This document shows positions 7,726 through 14,792 of a stretch of 15,581 nt of DNA, one piece after another. The position numbers and the translations under genes were made by a program. The stretch comes from Betaproteobacteria bacterium (GTDB lineage Bacteria > Pseudomonadota > Gammaproteobacteria > Burkholderiales > SG8-41): positions 1-15,581 of the forward strand of contig JANXSE010000328.1 of the NCBI GenBank assembly GCA_025356695.1, given 5' to 3'. Numbering within the stretch: position 1 is the stretch's first letter; the number at the start of each line of letters is the position of its first letter. The notes under the pieces were generated by a model. The model worked only from the letters and a program-made list of their open reading frames with translations, was not told where the DNA came from and made no database searches.

Positions 7726-9840
7726 TTAGAACGATAGCGACGCTCTCGCGCCGAGCAGCCAGTTGCGCCCCGGCGCAGGCTCGTAGAAGCGGCTGTTGGC
7801 ATCGGCGACGATGACCGAACCGACATACTGGCGGTCGGTAATGTTGTCGACGCGCAGGTATTCGGTCAAACGCCAGCGCCTGGTGCGCTGCTCGAATCCG
7901 GCGCGCAGACTGCCGATCGTATAGGCATCGGCGGCCGCGCTATTGGGATCATTGACATAAATCTTGCCGGCCATGCGCAATTCCGCGCCGGCGTGAAATC
8001 CGCTCGCGGCGTGGCGCCAGACGAGTTCGCTGAACAATGAATAACCGGGCACGCCGGCAATGCGGCTGCCGGTTGCTACCGTCGTTGCAGCTGCACCGGT
8101 GCCGGTAACAAACGGCAGCGTGAAATGCGCATCGAGCCAGGTGTAACCGAGGTAGGCTTCGAAGCCGCGCCCGAGATCGGCTTCGGCCGACAGTTCGACG
8201 CCCTTGCGGCGCGACTGCGAAGCATTCTTGTAATCGGTGCGCCCGCCCGCTGCATTGTTGACGACGATCTCGTCGTTGGTGTCGATGCGGAACAGCGACA
8301 GACTGGCGCGTAACGCGCCGGTTTTTGTTTTCACGCCGATTTCACGATGCAGGCTGGTCGACGGGGTGAGCGCGAAATTCAATCCGGTGACGCCGCCGGG
8401 GCGGTAAGCAAGTTCGGTAAAACTCGGCGTCTCGAAACCGCGCCCGAGGTTGCCGTAGACATTCCACGCCGGCGCCAGATTGAACACCATGCCGGCCACC
8501 GGCGTTGTTTTATTGAAACTCGTCGCGCCCGAATCGTTGCCGTTGCCGGCGCGGATAAAATAATCCTTCGAATTGAAATAGACGCGGCTGTGGCGCAAGC
8601 CCGCGGTGGCGCTCCAGCGCGGCGCGAATTTCCATTCGAGTTGCGCATAGGCGTCGGTGTTGTGCACGGTGTCGTCTTCGTCACGCTTCAAGGCGCCGAC
8701 CGCGCCGCTGTTGTTGAGAAAACCGCGGCGGTGTTCGGCCTGCCGGTCGTAGTCCGCGCCGGCAGTCAGCGTCAGCGGCAATGCGCCTTCGATGACGCGC
8801 TGCGTCCAGCGCAGGCCCGCACCTTCGTAACCGCGGTCGAGATCGACCACGCCGCCGGACGACGTCGCCGCCGCCTGCGCCGCCGCCGACAGCGAGAGGT
8901 ACTGGGTGACCTGACGATCGCCGCCGTAGAGCCGCGCCTGCAGATCGCCACCACCGAAACCGGCGTCGTAAATCAGGCCGAGCTGATTCTGTCGAATGCT
9001 TTTGCGCGTGTTGAACTGGGTGGCGACGACGTCGGACTGGCGCGGATTGCCCACCACCTGCGCCTTGGTCAGGCCCAGCGGGTCCTGCGTCTCGGGCTGA
9101 TCGAATGCATTGGCCACCAGCGTCAGCGTGCCGGTGGTCAGCGGCATTTTCAGTTTGACGTTTTGCATATCGCGCGTGACGGTGCTGTGATCGCGATAAC
9201 CGTCGCTGTGAAAGCGCGATGCGTCGAGCGAATAATTGAGGTTGCCCCACTGCCCGCCGAATTGCGTGGCCGCCTTCCAGGTGCCGTAGCTGCCGCCGAC
9301 CAGCGAAACGCCGAGCGTCGGCTCCGGCGGACCGTCGGCGGTAATCAGCTGGATCACGCCGCCCGAGGCGTTGCCGTAGAGGCTGGAGAACGGTCCGCGC
9401 ATCACTTCGATGCGCTCGGCGGCGCCGAGATTGAACGACGCCGCCTGCGCCTGCCCGTCCGGGCTGGTCGCCGGTATGCCATCGGCAATCAAGCGGATGC
9501 CGCGCACGCCGAAGGTCGAACGCGCGCCGAAGCCGCGCGAAGAAATCTGCAAATCCTGCGCGTAATTCTGGCGGTTCAACACGGCGATGCCGGGCACGCG
9601 ATTGAGCGATTCAGAAATATTGATCTGCGGGCGGTCTTCCTGAATCACCGACTTGTCGACGCTGTCAATGGCCACCGGCAGATCAAAGGCGTCGCGCGCG
9701 GTGCGGGTTGCGCTGGTCACCACCTCCGGCAACAGCAGCGGTTTGTCCGCCGGCGCGGGCGTCTGCGCAAACGCGCCGCGGCCGGCCAGCAGCACAAGCG
9801 CCGCGCACAGGCAGCCGCATCCCGCTTGCTTGCCGATCAT
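7726..9840 (-). CDS. TonB-dependent receptor (iron-complex receptor type)
   Basis: A 704-residue receptor with a signal peptide (cleavage after GAFA, about residue 25), a TonB-box-like 'LLLPEVVTSATRT', and a plug domain (about 45-170) with 'SSRGFGARSTFGVRG', 'IADGIPATSPDGQ' and 'IEVMRGPFSSLYGNASGGV'. The barrel ends in the classical outer-membrane signature '...LGARASLSF' with terminal Phe. The start at 9840 has an AGGGGGAAG ribosome site about nine bases upstream. It belongs to the generic iron/metal-complex receptor branch and is not a close paralog of the receptor at 5443-7710: their plugs align only at general motifs. It converges on that gene with 15 bp between stops and is divergent from the heme-propeller gene at 10114. 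The ligand is unknown; siderophore, heme, copper, a lanthanide chelate or an organic substrate are all possible. Confidence 0.94.
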   Translation of the reverse strand: MIGKQAGCGCLCAALVLLAGRGAFAQTPAPADKPLLLPEVVTSATRTARDAFDLPVAIDSVDKSVIQEDRPQINISESLNRVPGIAVLNRQNYAQDLQISSRGFGARSTFGVRGIRLIADGIPATSPDGQAQAASFNLGAAERIEVMRGPFSSLYGNASGGVIQLITADGPPEPTLGVSLVGGSYGTWKAATQFGGQWGNLNYSLDASRFHSDGYRDHSTVTRDMQNVKLKMPLTTGTLTLVANAFDQPETQDPLGLTKAQVVGNPRQSDVVATQFNTRKSIRQNQLGLIYDAGFGGGDLQARLYGGDRQVTQYLSLSAAAQAAATSSGGVVDLDRGYEGAGLRWTQRVIEGALPLTLTAGADYDRQAEHRRGFLNNSGAVGALKRDEDDTVHNTDAYAQLEWKFAPRWSATAGLRHSRVYFNSKDYFIRAGNGNDSGATSFNKTTPVAGMVFNLAPAWNVYGNLGRGFETPSFTELAYRPGGVTGLNFALTPSTSLHREIGVKTKTGALRASLSLFRIDTNDEIVVNNAAGGRTDYKNASQSRRKGVELSAEADLGRGFEAYLGYTWLDAHFTLPFVTGTGAAATTVATGSRIAGVPGYSLFSELVWRHAASGFHAGAELRMAGKIYVNDPNSAAADAYTIGSLRAGFEQRTRRWRLTEYLRVDNITDRQYVGSVIVADANSRFYEPAPGRNWLLGARASLSF

Positions 9841-9914
9841 CGAAAGCTTCCCCCTGTGTTATGGCAACGGTCGTCGCGCCGCCCGTGGCTGATGCGCGTC
9901 GCCGTCGAACCGGC

Positions 9915-9943
9915 ATCATAAACCCTTGCCGACGGCTTGGCAG
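9915..9943 (-). promoter_or_regulatory. Candidate sigma70 promoter of the TonB receptor at 7726-9840
   Basis: On the minus strand, CTGCCA (9943-9938) and TATGAT (9920-9915) are separated by exactly 17 bp. They match the sigma70 consensus in 4 of 6 and 5 of 6 positions. Transcription would start near 9908, leaving a leader of about 70 bases. Confidence 0.5.
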
Positions 9944-10008
9944 CTTCCGGGCGCCGCGCCGCAAAGCCCTTGCCAGGGGCAGGGATTTCGCGGCGTTTGA
10001 AAGCTGCC
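9939..10008. repeat. Nested inverted repeat overlapping both divergent promoters
   Basis: The outer arms GGCAGCTT (9939-9946) and AAGCTGCC (10001-10008) are perfect reverse complements. After 5 bases on each side come inner arms CGCCGCG (9952-9958) and CGCGGCG (9989-9995), also perfect. Further in, AAA/TTT (9963-9965 with 9986-9988), CCC/GGG (9967-9969 with 9982-9984) and TGCC/GGCA (9971-9974 with 9978-9981) can pair. The outer arms overlap the -35 boxes of the two divergent promoters. The outer arm centres are 62 bp apart, close to six helical turns. Confidence 0.55.
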
Positions 10009-10025
10009 GCCAGCAGGTGCATACT
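9997..10025 (+). promoter_or_regulatory. Candidate sigma70 promoter of the heme-propeller gene
   Basis: TTGAAA (9997-10002, 5 of 6 match) and CATACT (10020-10025, 4 of 6 match) are separated by 17 bp. Transcription would start near 10032, giving a leader of about 80 bases before the ATG at 10114. Confidence 0.5.
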
Positions 10026-10113
10026 TGGGGTGCAGACAGCCCTCAGTAAACCAAAAATAATGGGCCGCGCCGGTCGCAAGCCGTTCACCACTGTCGTTAT
10101 GGAGGAGAGAGCC

Positions 10114-11781
10114 ATGGTATCAACGCGTAATCTGCTCGCCGCACTGGCGGGTGTTTCACTGTTAGTTCTCAGCGCCGGCCAGCTTGTCAGCGCCGCCGAC
10201 GCACCCGCCCTCACCGGCACCGTCACCTCGGCCGAAGAAGGCGCGATGGAAGGCGTGCTGGTCAGCGCCAAAAAAACCGGTTCCAACATAACCATCACGG
10301 TGGTCAGCGATGCAAAGGGCAACTATCGCTTCCCGGCCTCGAAACTCGAACCGGGCCAGTATGCGATCCGCATCCGCGCCATAGGCTACGATCTCGACGG
10401 CCGCGTGAATGCCGATGTCGCCGCGCAGAAAACTGCGACTGCCGACCTCAAGCTGCGCAAAACCCTGGACCTTGCCGCGCAAATGTCCAACGCCGAATGG
10501 CTGACCAGCATGCCCGGCGAGCAAAAACAAAAAAATACGCTGCTCGGTTGCGTTGGCTGCCACAGCCTTGAACGCATCGTGCGCTCCAAATACGACACCG
10601 ACGGATTTCTCTCGACCGTGCAGCGCATGTCCACCTACGCCAACCAGAGCACACCGCTCAACCCGCAGAAACGCCTGACCACACGCGCCACCGAGCTCGT
10701 CGGTGAAGACCGCGTGCGCGTGCAGCGCACACAGGCTGAATTTTTCGCCAGTATCAACCTCTCGCAGTCGGCCAGCTGGGAATACGCACTCAAACCGTTC
10801 CCGCGCCCGAAGGGCAAGGCGACGCAGGTGGTCTATACCGAATATGATCTGCCGCGCCCGACCATCGAGCCGCATGACGTGGTGATTGATCCGGACGGCA
10901 TGGCCTGGTATTCGAACTTCGGCGGCCAGACGCTCGGCAAGATCGATCCGAAGACCGGCAAACATTTTGAATTTCCGGTGCCCGAACCGAAAAAAGGCTC
11001 ACCGCTCGGTTCGCTGTCGCTGCGCAACGACCGTGACGGCAATCTCTGGCTGGGCATGATGTACCAGTCGGGAATCGCGAGATTCGACCGCAAGGCCGAA
11101 AAATTCCAGTCCTGGCAGATTCCACAGGAAATGAATGAGGCCAACACCCAGGTCAACATGACCAGCCCGTGGAACATCGGCGTCGACGGCAAGGTATGGA
11201 CGCAGAACAACGGGTTCGCCGGCGTGCATCGCGTCGATTTGAAGACCGGCAAATGGGAAACCTGGGAGCCGTTCAAGCAGTCGCCGCAGGGCCACAACAT
11301 TTATGACGTCGTTTCCGATTCGCAGAACAACGCCTTCTTTACCGACATCGGCCGCGAGCATATCGGCCGCATCGATGCCAAGACCGGCGCGATCACCATG
11401 TTCGCGACGCCGACCAAGGATTCGGGCCCGCGTCGCGCCGCGATGGATGCGCAGGACCGGCTGTGGTTCGGCGAGTACCGCGCCAACGCAATCGGCATGT
11501 TCGATACCAAATCGACCGAGTTCAAGGAATGGAAACTGCCGATGCCGTGGGCGGCGCCTTATGACGTCGCGGTGGACAAGAACGGCCACGCCTGGACCGG
11601 CTCGATGCTCAACGACCGTATTACGCGCCTTGATCCGAAAACCGGCCAGTTCACCGAGTATCTGCTGCCGCGCCAAACCAACGTGCGCCGCGTGTTCGTC
11701 GACAACACGACGACGCCGGTGACCTTCTGGGTCGGCAGCAACCACGGCGCCTCGATCGTCAAGCTCGAACCGCTCGAATAA
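10114..11781 (+). CDS. Secreted beta-sandwich / cytochrome c / Vgb-like propeller fusion protein 1
   Basis: A 555-residue periplasmic protein. The start at 10114 follows GGAGGAG (10101-10107) and gives a good signal peptide (cleavage after LVSA, about residue 27). Domains in order: a carboxypeptidase-regulatory-like beta-sandwich (about 33-115, 'GVLVSAKK', 'GNYRFP', 'GQYAIRIRAIGY'); a cytochrome c segment with CVGCH at 146-150, conserved 'ERIVRSK', and Met172 in 'RMSTYAN' as a possible distal ligand; then a seven-bladed streptogramin-lyase (Vgb)-type propeller (about 235-555). Blade repeats include 'WYSNFGGQTLGKIDPKTG' and 'FFTDIGREHIGRIDAKTG'. The propeller family includes virginiamycin B lyase, but most members are uncharacterised and I cannot assign lyase activity. 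A covalently bound heme suggests redox or sensing work. It is a paralog of the protein at 13122-14777, followed by a strong terminator. Confidence 0.88.
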   Translation: MVSTRNLLAALAGVSLLVLSAGQLVSAADAPALTGTVTSAEEGAMEGVLVSAKKTGSNITITVVSDAKGNYRFPASKLEPGQYAIRIRAIGYDLDGRVNADVAAQKTATADLKLRKTLDLAAQMSNAEWLTSMPGEQKQKNTLLGCVGCHSLERIVRSKYDTDGFLSTVQRMSTYANQSTPLNPQKRLTTRATELVGEDRVRVQRTQAEFFASINLSQSASWEYALKPFPRPKGKATQVVYTEYDLPRPTIEPHDVVIDPDGMAWYSNFGGQTLGKIDPKTGKHFEFPVPEPKKGSPLGSLSLRNDRDGNLWLGMMYQSGIARFDRKAEKFQSWQIPQEMNEANTQVNMTSPWNIGVDGKVWTQNNGFAGVHRVDLKTGKWETWEPFKQSPQGHNIYDVVSDSQNNAFFTDIGREHIGRIDAKTGAITMFATPTKDSGPRRAAMDAQDRLWFGEYRANAIGMFDTKSTEFKEWKLPMPWAAPYDVAVDKNGHAWTGSMLNDRITRLDPKTGQFTEYLLPRQTNVRRVFVDNTTTPVTFWVGSNHGASIVKLEPLE

Positions 11782-11793
11782 TTACATGACGGT

Positions 11794-11830
11794 AACGCGG
11801 CGCGCCAAAAAAGCGCGCCGCGTTGTTTTT
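11794..11830 (+). terminator. Strong rho-independent terminator
   Basis: AACGCGGCGCGC (11794-11805) pairs perfectly with GCGCGCCGCGTT (11813-11824) across a 7-base loop (CAAAAAA), followed by GTTTTT. The stem is 12 bp and GC-rich, 12 bases after the stop codon at 11781. It should end the transcript of the first heme-propeller gene. Confidence 0.92.
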
Positions 11831-11859
11831 AATCCCCTCGTGATCGCGGATATCCTGCC

Positions 11860-12321
11860 ATGTGGACTGCACTGCTGATCGTTCACGGCCTGCTGGCCGT
11901 TGCACTGCTCGGCGCCATCACGCACCAGGTGATGAGCGCGTGGATGCCGGCGCACAAACCAGCGGCGACCTTTCAGGCGCGCTTTCGCGCCGTACCGGGC
12001 GGCGCCTATGTCAATGCAATTATCGTGCTCTACATCGGCACGTTTCTGCTTGGCGCTTTTATCTACCCTGAATACCGCGTCAGCATACGCACGGTGGTCG
12101 AGCAGATGGAAGCCTGGGCCGAAAACGGCGCCTTTGAAATGAAAGAGCATTTCGCCGCGGTCGGCATGGCAATGCTGCCGGCCTACTGGTACTTCTGGCG
12201 CCAGCCGGGCGAAGAATTTGCGCGCACGCGCAAAGCGATTACGGCGCTGCTCGCCTTCATCGTCTGGTGGAACTTCCTCACCGGCCACATCATCAACAAC
12301 ATCCGCGGATTCGGCGCATGA
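11860..12321 (+). CDS. Four-helix membrane protein with intramembrane histidines, function unknown
   Basis: A 153-residue integral membrane protein that I do not recognise. Hydrophobic helices are predicted at about 2-27, 50-68, 97-113 and 121-147. Histidines sit in or at the ends of helices: H9 and H22 in helix 1 (13 residues apart), H97 at the start of helix 3 ('MKEHFAA') and H143 in helix 4 ('TGHIINN'). Such spacing resembles b-type heme ligation, but that is inference. Aromatic residues are abundant near the third helix ('AYWYFW'). It starts only 30 bp after the terminator's T-run and has no clear Shine-Dalgarno sequence. Its TGA overlaps the ATG of the next gene (ATGA), so the two are probably translated together. 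Its place in a cluster with a heme-bearing propeller protein suggests a membrane anchor or electron-transfer partner. Confidence 0.8.
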   Translation: MWTALLIVHGLLAVALLGAITHQVMSAWMPAHKPAATFQARFRAVPGGAYVNAIIVLYIGTFLLGAFIYPEYRVSIRTVVEQMEAWAENGAFEMKEHFAAVGMAMLPAYWYFWRQPGEEFARTRKAITALLAFIVWWNFLTGHIINNIRGFGA

Positions 12322-12656
12322 AAACCTCGCCCCGTATACAGAGTTTCGCCACCGTGTTCGCAGTGGTTTTTGCGATTACCTATGTCATCGCGGTAGAAAA
12401 AAATTACGCGCTCTTTACCTACCACCCGATCACCTATTCGTTCGGCCCCGGCGCGCAAGCGCCCGGCGACGGCCCGGCGATGTACTGGTTCGGCTGGCTG
12501 GCAACTGCCGGACTCAGCGCCGCAGTTGCCGGCTTGCTGGCCTGCCTGCTGCCGCAGGGCCTGACACGGCGCATTTGGTCGGGGCTGTCATGGCTGGTGC
12601 CGCTGGGCGTACTCATCGCCTTCGGCTGGCTGCTGCGCGATTATTTTCTGCGCTGA
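12318..12656 (+). CDS. Small three-helix membrane protein, function unknown
   Basis: A 112-residue membrane protein, not recognised. The start at 12318 overlaps the previous stop by 4 bp (ATGA); an in-frame ATG at 12267 lies deep inside the upstream gene and would add an implausible His/Arg-rich leader. Predicted helices are at about 8-26, 55-78 and 88-106. A hydrophilic stretch between helices 1 and 2 contains 'TYHPITYSFGPGAQAPGDGP'. One histidine (H36) and a Gly/Pro-rich loop are the only distinctive points. The overlap with the four-helix gene suggests that the two products form a single membrane complex. It is followed after 44 bp by the secreted beta-sandwich gene. Confidence 0.78.
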   Translation: MKTSPRIQSFATVFAVVFAITYVIAVEKNYALFTYHPITYSFGPGAQAPGDGPAMYWFGWLATAGLSAAVAGLLACLLPQGLTRRIWSGLSWLVPLGVLIAFGWLLRDYFLR

Positions 12657-12700
12657 CACCCGCGCCCGCCGTGCCGAGCGTCCATAAACCGCAGGACTGC

Positions 12701-13102
12701 GTGCTGAAAACGGCGCAGTACGCCATCTGTGCGATCGCCATGATCGCACTCAGCGCAATCGATCTACCCCGCGCGTATGCCGGCGGCGGCATCAACGAAC
12801 CGCACGAACACAGCGAGGAAGACGGCCCGACTTATTTCGGCTTCGTCCGCGATATGCGCAACGCGCCGGTCAACGACGTCAAGATCACGCTCAAAATCGC
12901 CAGCGGCCTGACTTATGTGACACGCACCGACCGTTCGGGCATTTACCGCGTGCGCGGCCTCGGCAAGCAGGTCAATCCAAACGACGTAGTAATCACCTGT
13001 TCGAAAGAAGGCTACACGCAGACGCGTGTGCTGCGCCGCCCGAATCCTCGCGGCAAAGCAGTCAAGTCAGTCGAAACCGAATGCCGCATGCAGCGTCAAT
13101 AG
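12701..13102 (+). CDS. Secreted single-domain carboxypeptidase-regulatory-like protein
   Basis: A 133-residue protein, probably from a GTG start at 12701 (AGGA at 12693-12696). Other in-frame starts are GTG 12671 and ATG 12740; 12701 gives the most standard signal peptide (1-27, ending PRAYA). The mature N-terminus is acidic and His-containing ('GGGINEPHEHSEEDGP'), a possible metal-binding tail. The rest matches a carboxypeptidase-regulatory-like beta-sandwich: 'GFVRDMRNAPVNDVKITL', 'RTDRSGIYRVRGLG', 'ITCSKEGYTQTRV'. It resembles the N-terminal domain of the two heme-propeller proteins but stands alone, which suggests it binds the same partner or ligand. Two cysteines (in 'VITCSKEG' and 'ETECRMQ') may form a disulfide. 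The next gene starts 19 bp downstream. The function is unknown. Confidence 0.75.
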   Translation: MLKTAQYAICAIAMIALSAIDLPRAYAGGGINEPHEHSEEDGPTYFGFVRDMRNAPVNDVKITLKIASGLTYVTRTDRSGIYRVRGLGKQVNPNDVVITCSKEGYTQTRVLRRPNPRGKAVKSVETECRMQRQ

Positions 13103-13121
13103 CAGCAGCCCGGAAACTCCA

Positions 13122-14777
13122 ATGAATGTTTTTTCTGCCGCCTTGCGCGCGGGCGTTGCCGCAATATTGCTCGCGTGTTCGCCGGCGAGCCATGCGCAAG
13201 CGCCCGCCTTGAACGGCCGCGTCAGCTCCACCGAAGAAGGCGCGATGGAGGGCGTGCTGGTCAGCGCGCGCAAAGCCGGCTCACCCGTCACCATTACCGT
13301 AGTCAGTGATCACGCCGGCCGCTACGCCTTCCCGGCAGCGAAAATCAGCGCCGGCCGTTATGCACTGTCGATCCGCGCCACCGGCTACGTGCTCGACAGC
13401 GCGGCCGGCGCCGCCGACGTTAATATTGCACCGCCCGGAACCACCGCGCTCGATCTCAGGCTGCGCCGCGTGCAGGACATTTCCACGCAGCTCACCAACA
13501 CCGAGTGGTTCATGAGCATGCCGGGCAGCAGCGATCAAAAACGCCCGCTGATCGAATGCATGAGCTGCCACACCTTCGAGCGTATCGTGCGTTCGAAATT
13601 CAATGCCGCGGAATTTTTCGGCGTCTTGAACCGCATGTCGCAGTTTGCCAACAACACAACGATGGCCAAAGTGCAGCCGCGCGTCGCCGAACGCAAACCG
13701 AACGAAGAGCTGGCGCGCAAGCTCGCCGACTACCTTGCCACCGTTAATCTAAGCAAGGGTGCAACGTGGCCGTACGAACTGAAAACGCTGCCGCGCCCGC
13801 AGGGCCGTGCCACGCGCGTGGTCATCACCGAATACGACATGCCGCGCAAAAGCATTGCGCCGCACGATGTGCGCAGGGATGCGCAGGGATATATCTGGTA
13901 CTCGAATTTTGTCGAAAACTTTCTCGGCCGGCTCGACCCGAAAACCGGCGCTCATGTCGAATACGCCTACCCCGTCACCAAGCCGGGTTTTCCGACCGGA
14001 TCGCTAGCGCTCGAAACCGATCGCGACGGAAATTTCTGGCTGGCGACGATGTTCCAGACCGGCCTCGTTAAATTCAACACCAAAGCGCGCAAGTTCCAGG
14101 CCTACCCCTTGCCCGCCGAGATGAACGCCGACACCGCGCAGCAATCGATGGTGATGCCGGCGCAATCGCATGTCGACGGCAAGGTGTGGACCAATGAAGT
14201 CAGCAAGCAGGCGGTGCTGCGCCTCGATCTCGCCAGCGGAAAATACGAATTCATCGATCCGTTTCGCGATATGCCAAAAGGCGTCAATCATTCGCCGTAC
14301 GGCATGATCGCCGACACACAGAACAATCTCTTCTTCATGGACTTCGGCGACGAGAACATCGGCAAAATCGATGCCAGATCATTTCAATCGACGATCTATC
14401 CGACGCCAACGCGGCGCTCACGCCCGCGCCGCACCATGATGGATCCGCAGGGCCGTGTCTGGTTTGCCGAGTTCGCGGCGAACAAAGTCGCGATGTTCGA
14501 TCCGAAAAAAGAAGCGATACGCGAGTGGGATGTGCCGACGCCGCACACCTACCCCTACGACGTGTATATCGACCGCAACAGCGAATTGTGGAGCGGCTCG
14601 ATGTCGAGCGACCGCATCCTGCGCATGGACACCGAAACCGGCAAAACAGTCGAATACCTGCTGCCGCGCCCGACCAATGTGCGCCGCGTCTTTGTCGACA
14701 ACTCAACCAATCCGGTGACGTTCTGGGTCGGCAGCAATCACGGCGCCTCCATCATCAAGCTCGAGCCGCTTGACTAG
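13122..14777 (+). CDS. Secreted beta-sandwich / cytochrome c / Vgb-like propeller fusion protein 2
   Basis: A 551-residue paralog of the protein at 10114-11781, co-linear throughout. The start at 13122 gives a signal peptide that could be cleaved after SHA/AQA or processed as a lipoprotein at Cys19 ('ILLAC'). Domains are a beta-sandwich (about 28-115), a cytochrome c segment with CMSCH at 146-150, Met172 in 'RMSQFAN' and a typical cytochrome C-terminal helix 'ARKLADYLATVNLS' (198-211), then a seven-bladed Vgb-type propeller (about 235-551). The last 35 residues ('NVRRVFVDN...TFWVGSNHGASIIKLEPL') are nearly identical to paralog 1. Only a weak ribosome site (GGAAA) precedes it, consistent with coupling to the gene 19 bp upstream. 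It is the last gene of a compact four-gene set. It probably binds one c-type heme; catalytic activity cannot be assigned. Confidence 0.88.
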   Translation: MNVFSAALRAGVAAILLACSPASHAQAPALNGRVSSTEEGAMEGVLVSARKAGSPVTITVVSDHAGRYAFPAAKISAGRYALSIRATGYVLDSAAGAADVNIAPPGTTALDLRLRRVQDISTQLTNTEWFMSMPGSSDQKRPLIECMSCHTFERIVRSKFNAAEFFGVLNRMSQFANNTTMAKVQPRVAERKPNEELARKLADYLATVNLSKGATWPYELKTLPRPQGRATRVVITEYDMPRKSIAPHDVRRDAQGYIWYSNFVENFLGRLDPKTGAHVEYAYPVTKPGFPTGSLALETDRDGNFWLATMFQTGLVKFNTKARKFQAYPLPAEMNADTAQQSMVMPAQSHVDGKVWTNEVSKQAVLRLDLASGKYEFIDPFRDMPKGVNHSPYGMIADTQNNLFFMDFGDENIGKIDARSFQSTIYPTPTRRSRPRRTMMDPQGRVWFAEFAANKVAMFDPKKEAIREWDVPTPHTYPYDVYIDRNSELWSGSMSSDRILRMDTETGKTVEYLLPRPTNVRRVFVDNSTNPVTFWVGSNHGASIIKLEPLD

Positions 14778-14792
14778 GCGCGCCGCGGACAA

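Larger units (their letters stand above)
9841..10113. promoter_or_regulatory. Divergent intergenic region between TonB receptor and heme-propeller genes
   Basis: 273 bp with no credible gene of its own. It contains outward-facing promoter candidates for both flanking genes, a nested inverted repeat between them, and a ribosome site for each gene. The open frame running upstream of 10114 is rejected as coding because the signal peptide and ribosome site both point to 10114. Confidence 0.65.

Noticed and set aside
8347..9921. Long plus-strand open frame of 524 codons opposite the second TonB receptor
   Set aside because: It is antisense to a clear receptor gene with signal peptide, plug and C-terminal Phe. 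Its translation is rich in Arg, Ala and His with no domain or signal, as expected of a GC-rich shadow frame.
9937..10113. N-terminal extension of the first heme-propeller gene
   Set aside because: The extension places the signal peptide internally and crosses the candidate promoter. GGAGGAG is correctly spaced for the ATG at 10114.
9841..10113. Cobalamin riboswitch upstream of the TonB receptor
   Set aside because: The conserved B12-box type sequence was not found on either strand, so the structure seen there is not this riboswitch.
12218..12700. N-terminal extension of the secreted beta-sandwich gene back to 12218
   Set aside because: It would overlap both membrane protein genes, and its sequence is Arg/Ala-rich with no structure. 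The signal peptide begins near 12701.
10114..14777. Annotation of the propeller proteins as virginiamycin B lyase (antibiotic resistance)
   Set aside because: Propeller similarity alone does not show lyase activity. The fused heme segment and beta-sandwich and the redox gene context point elsewhere.
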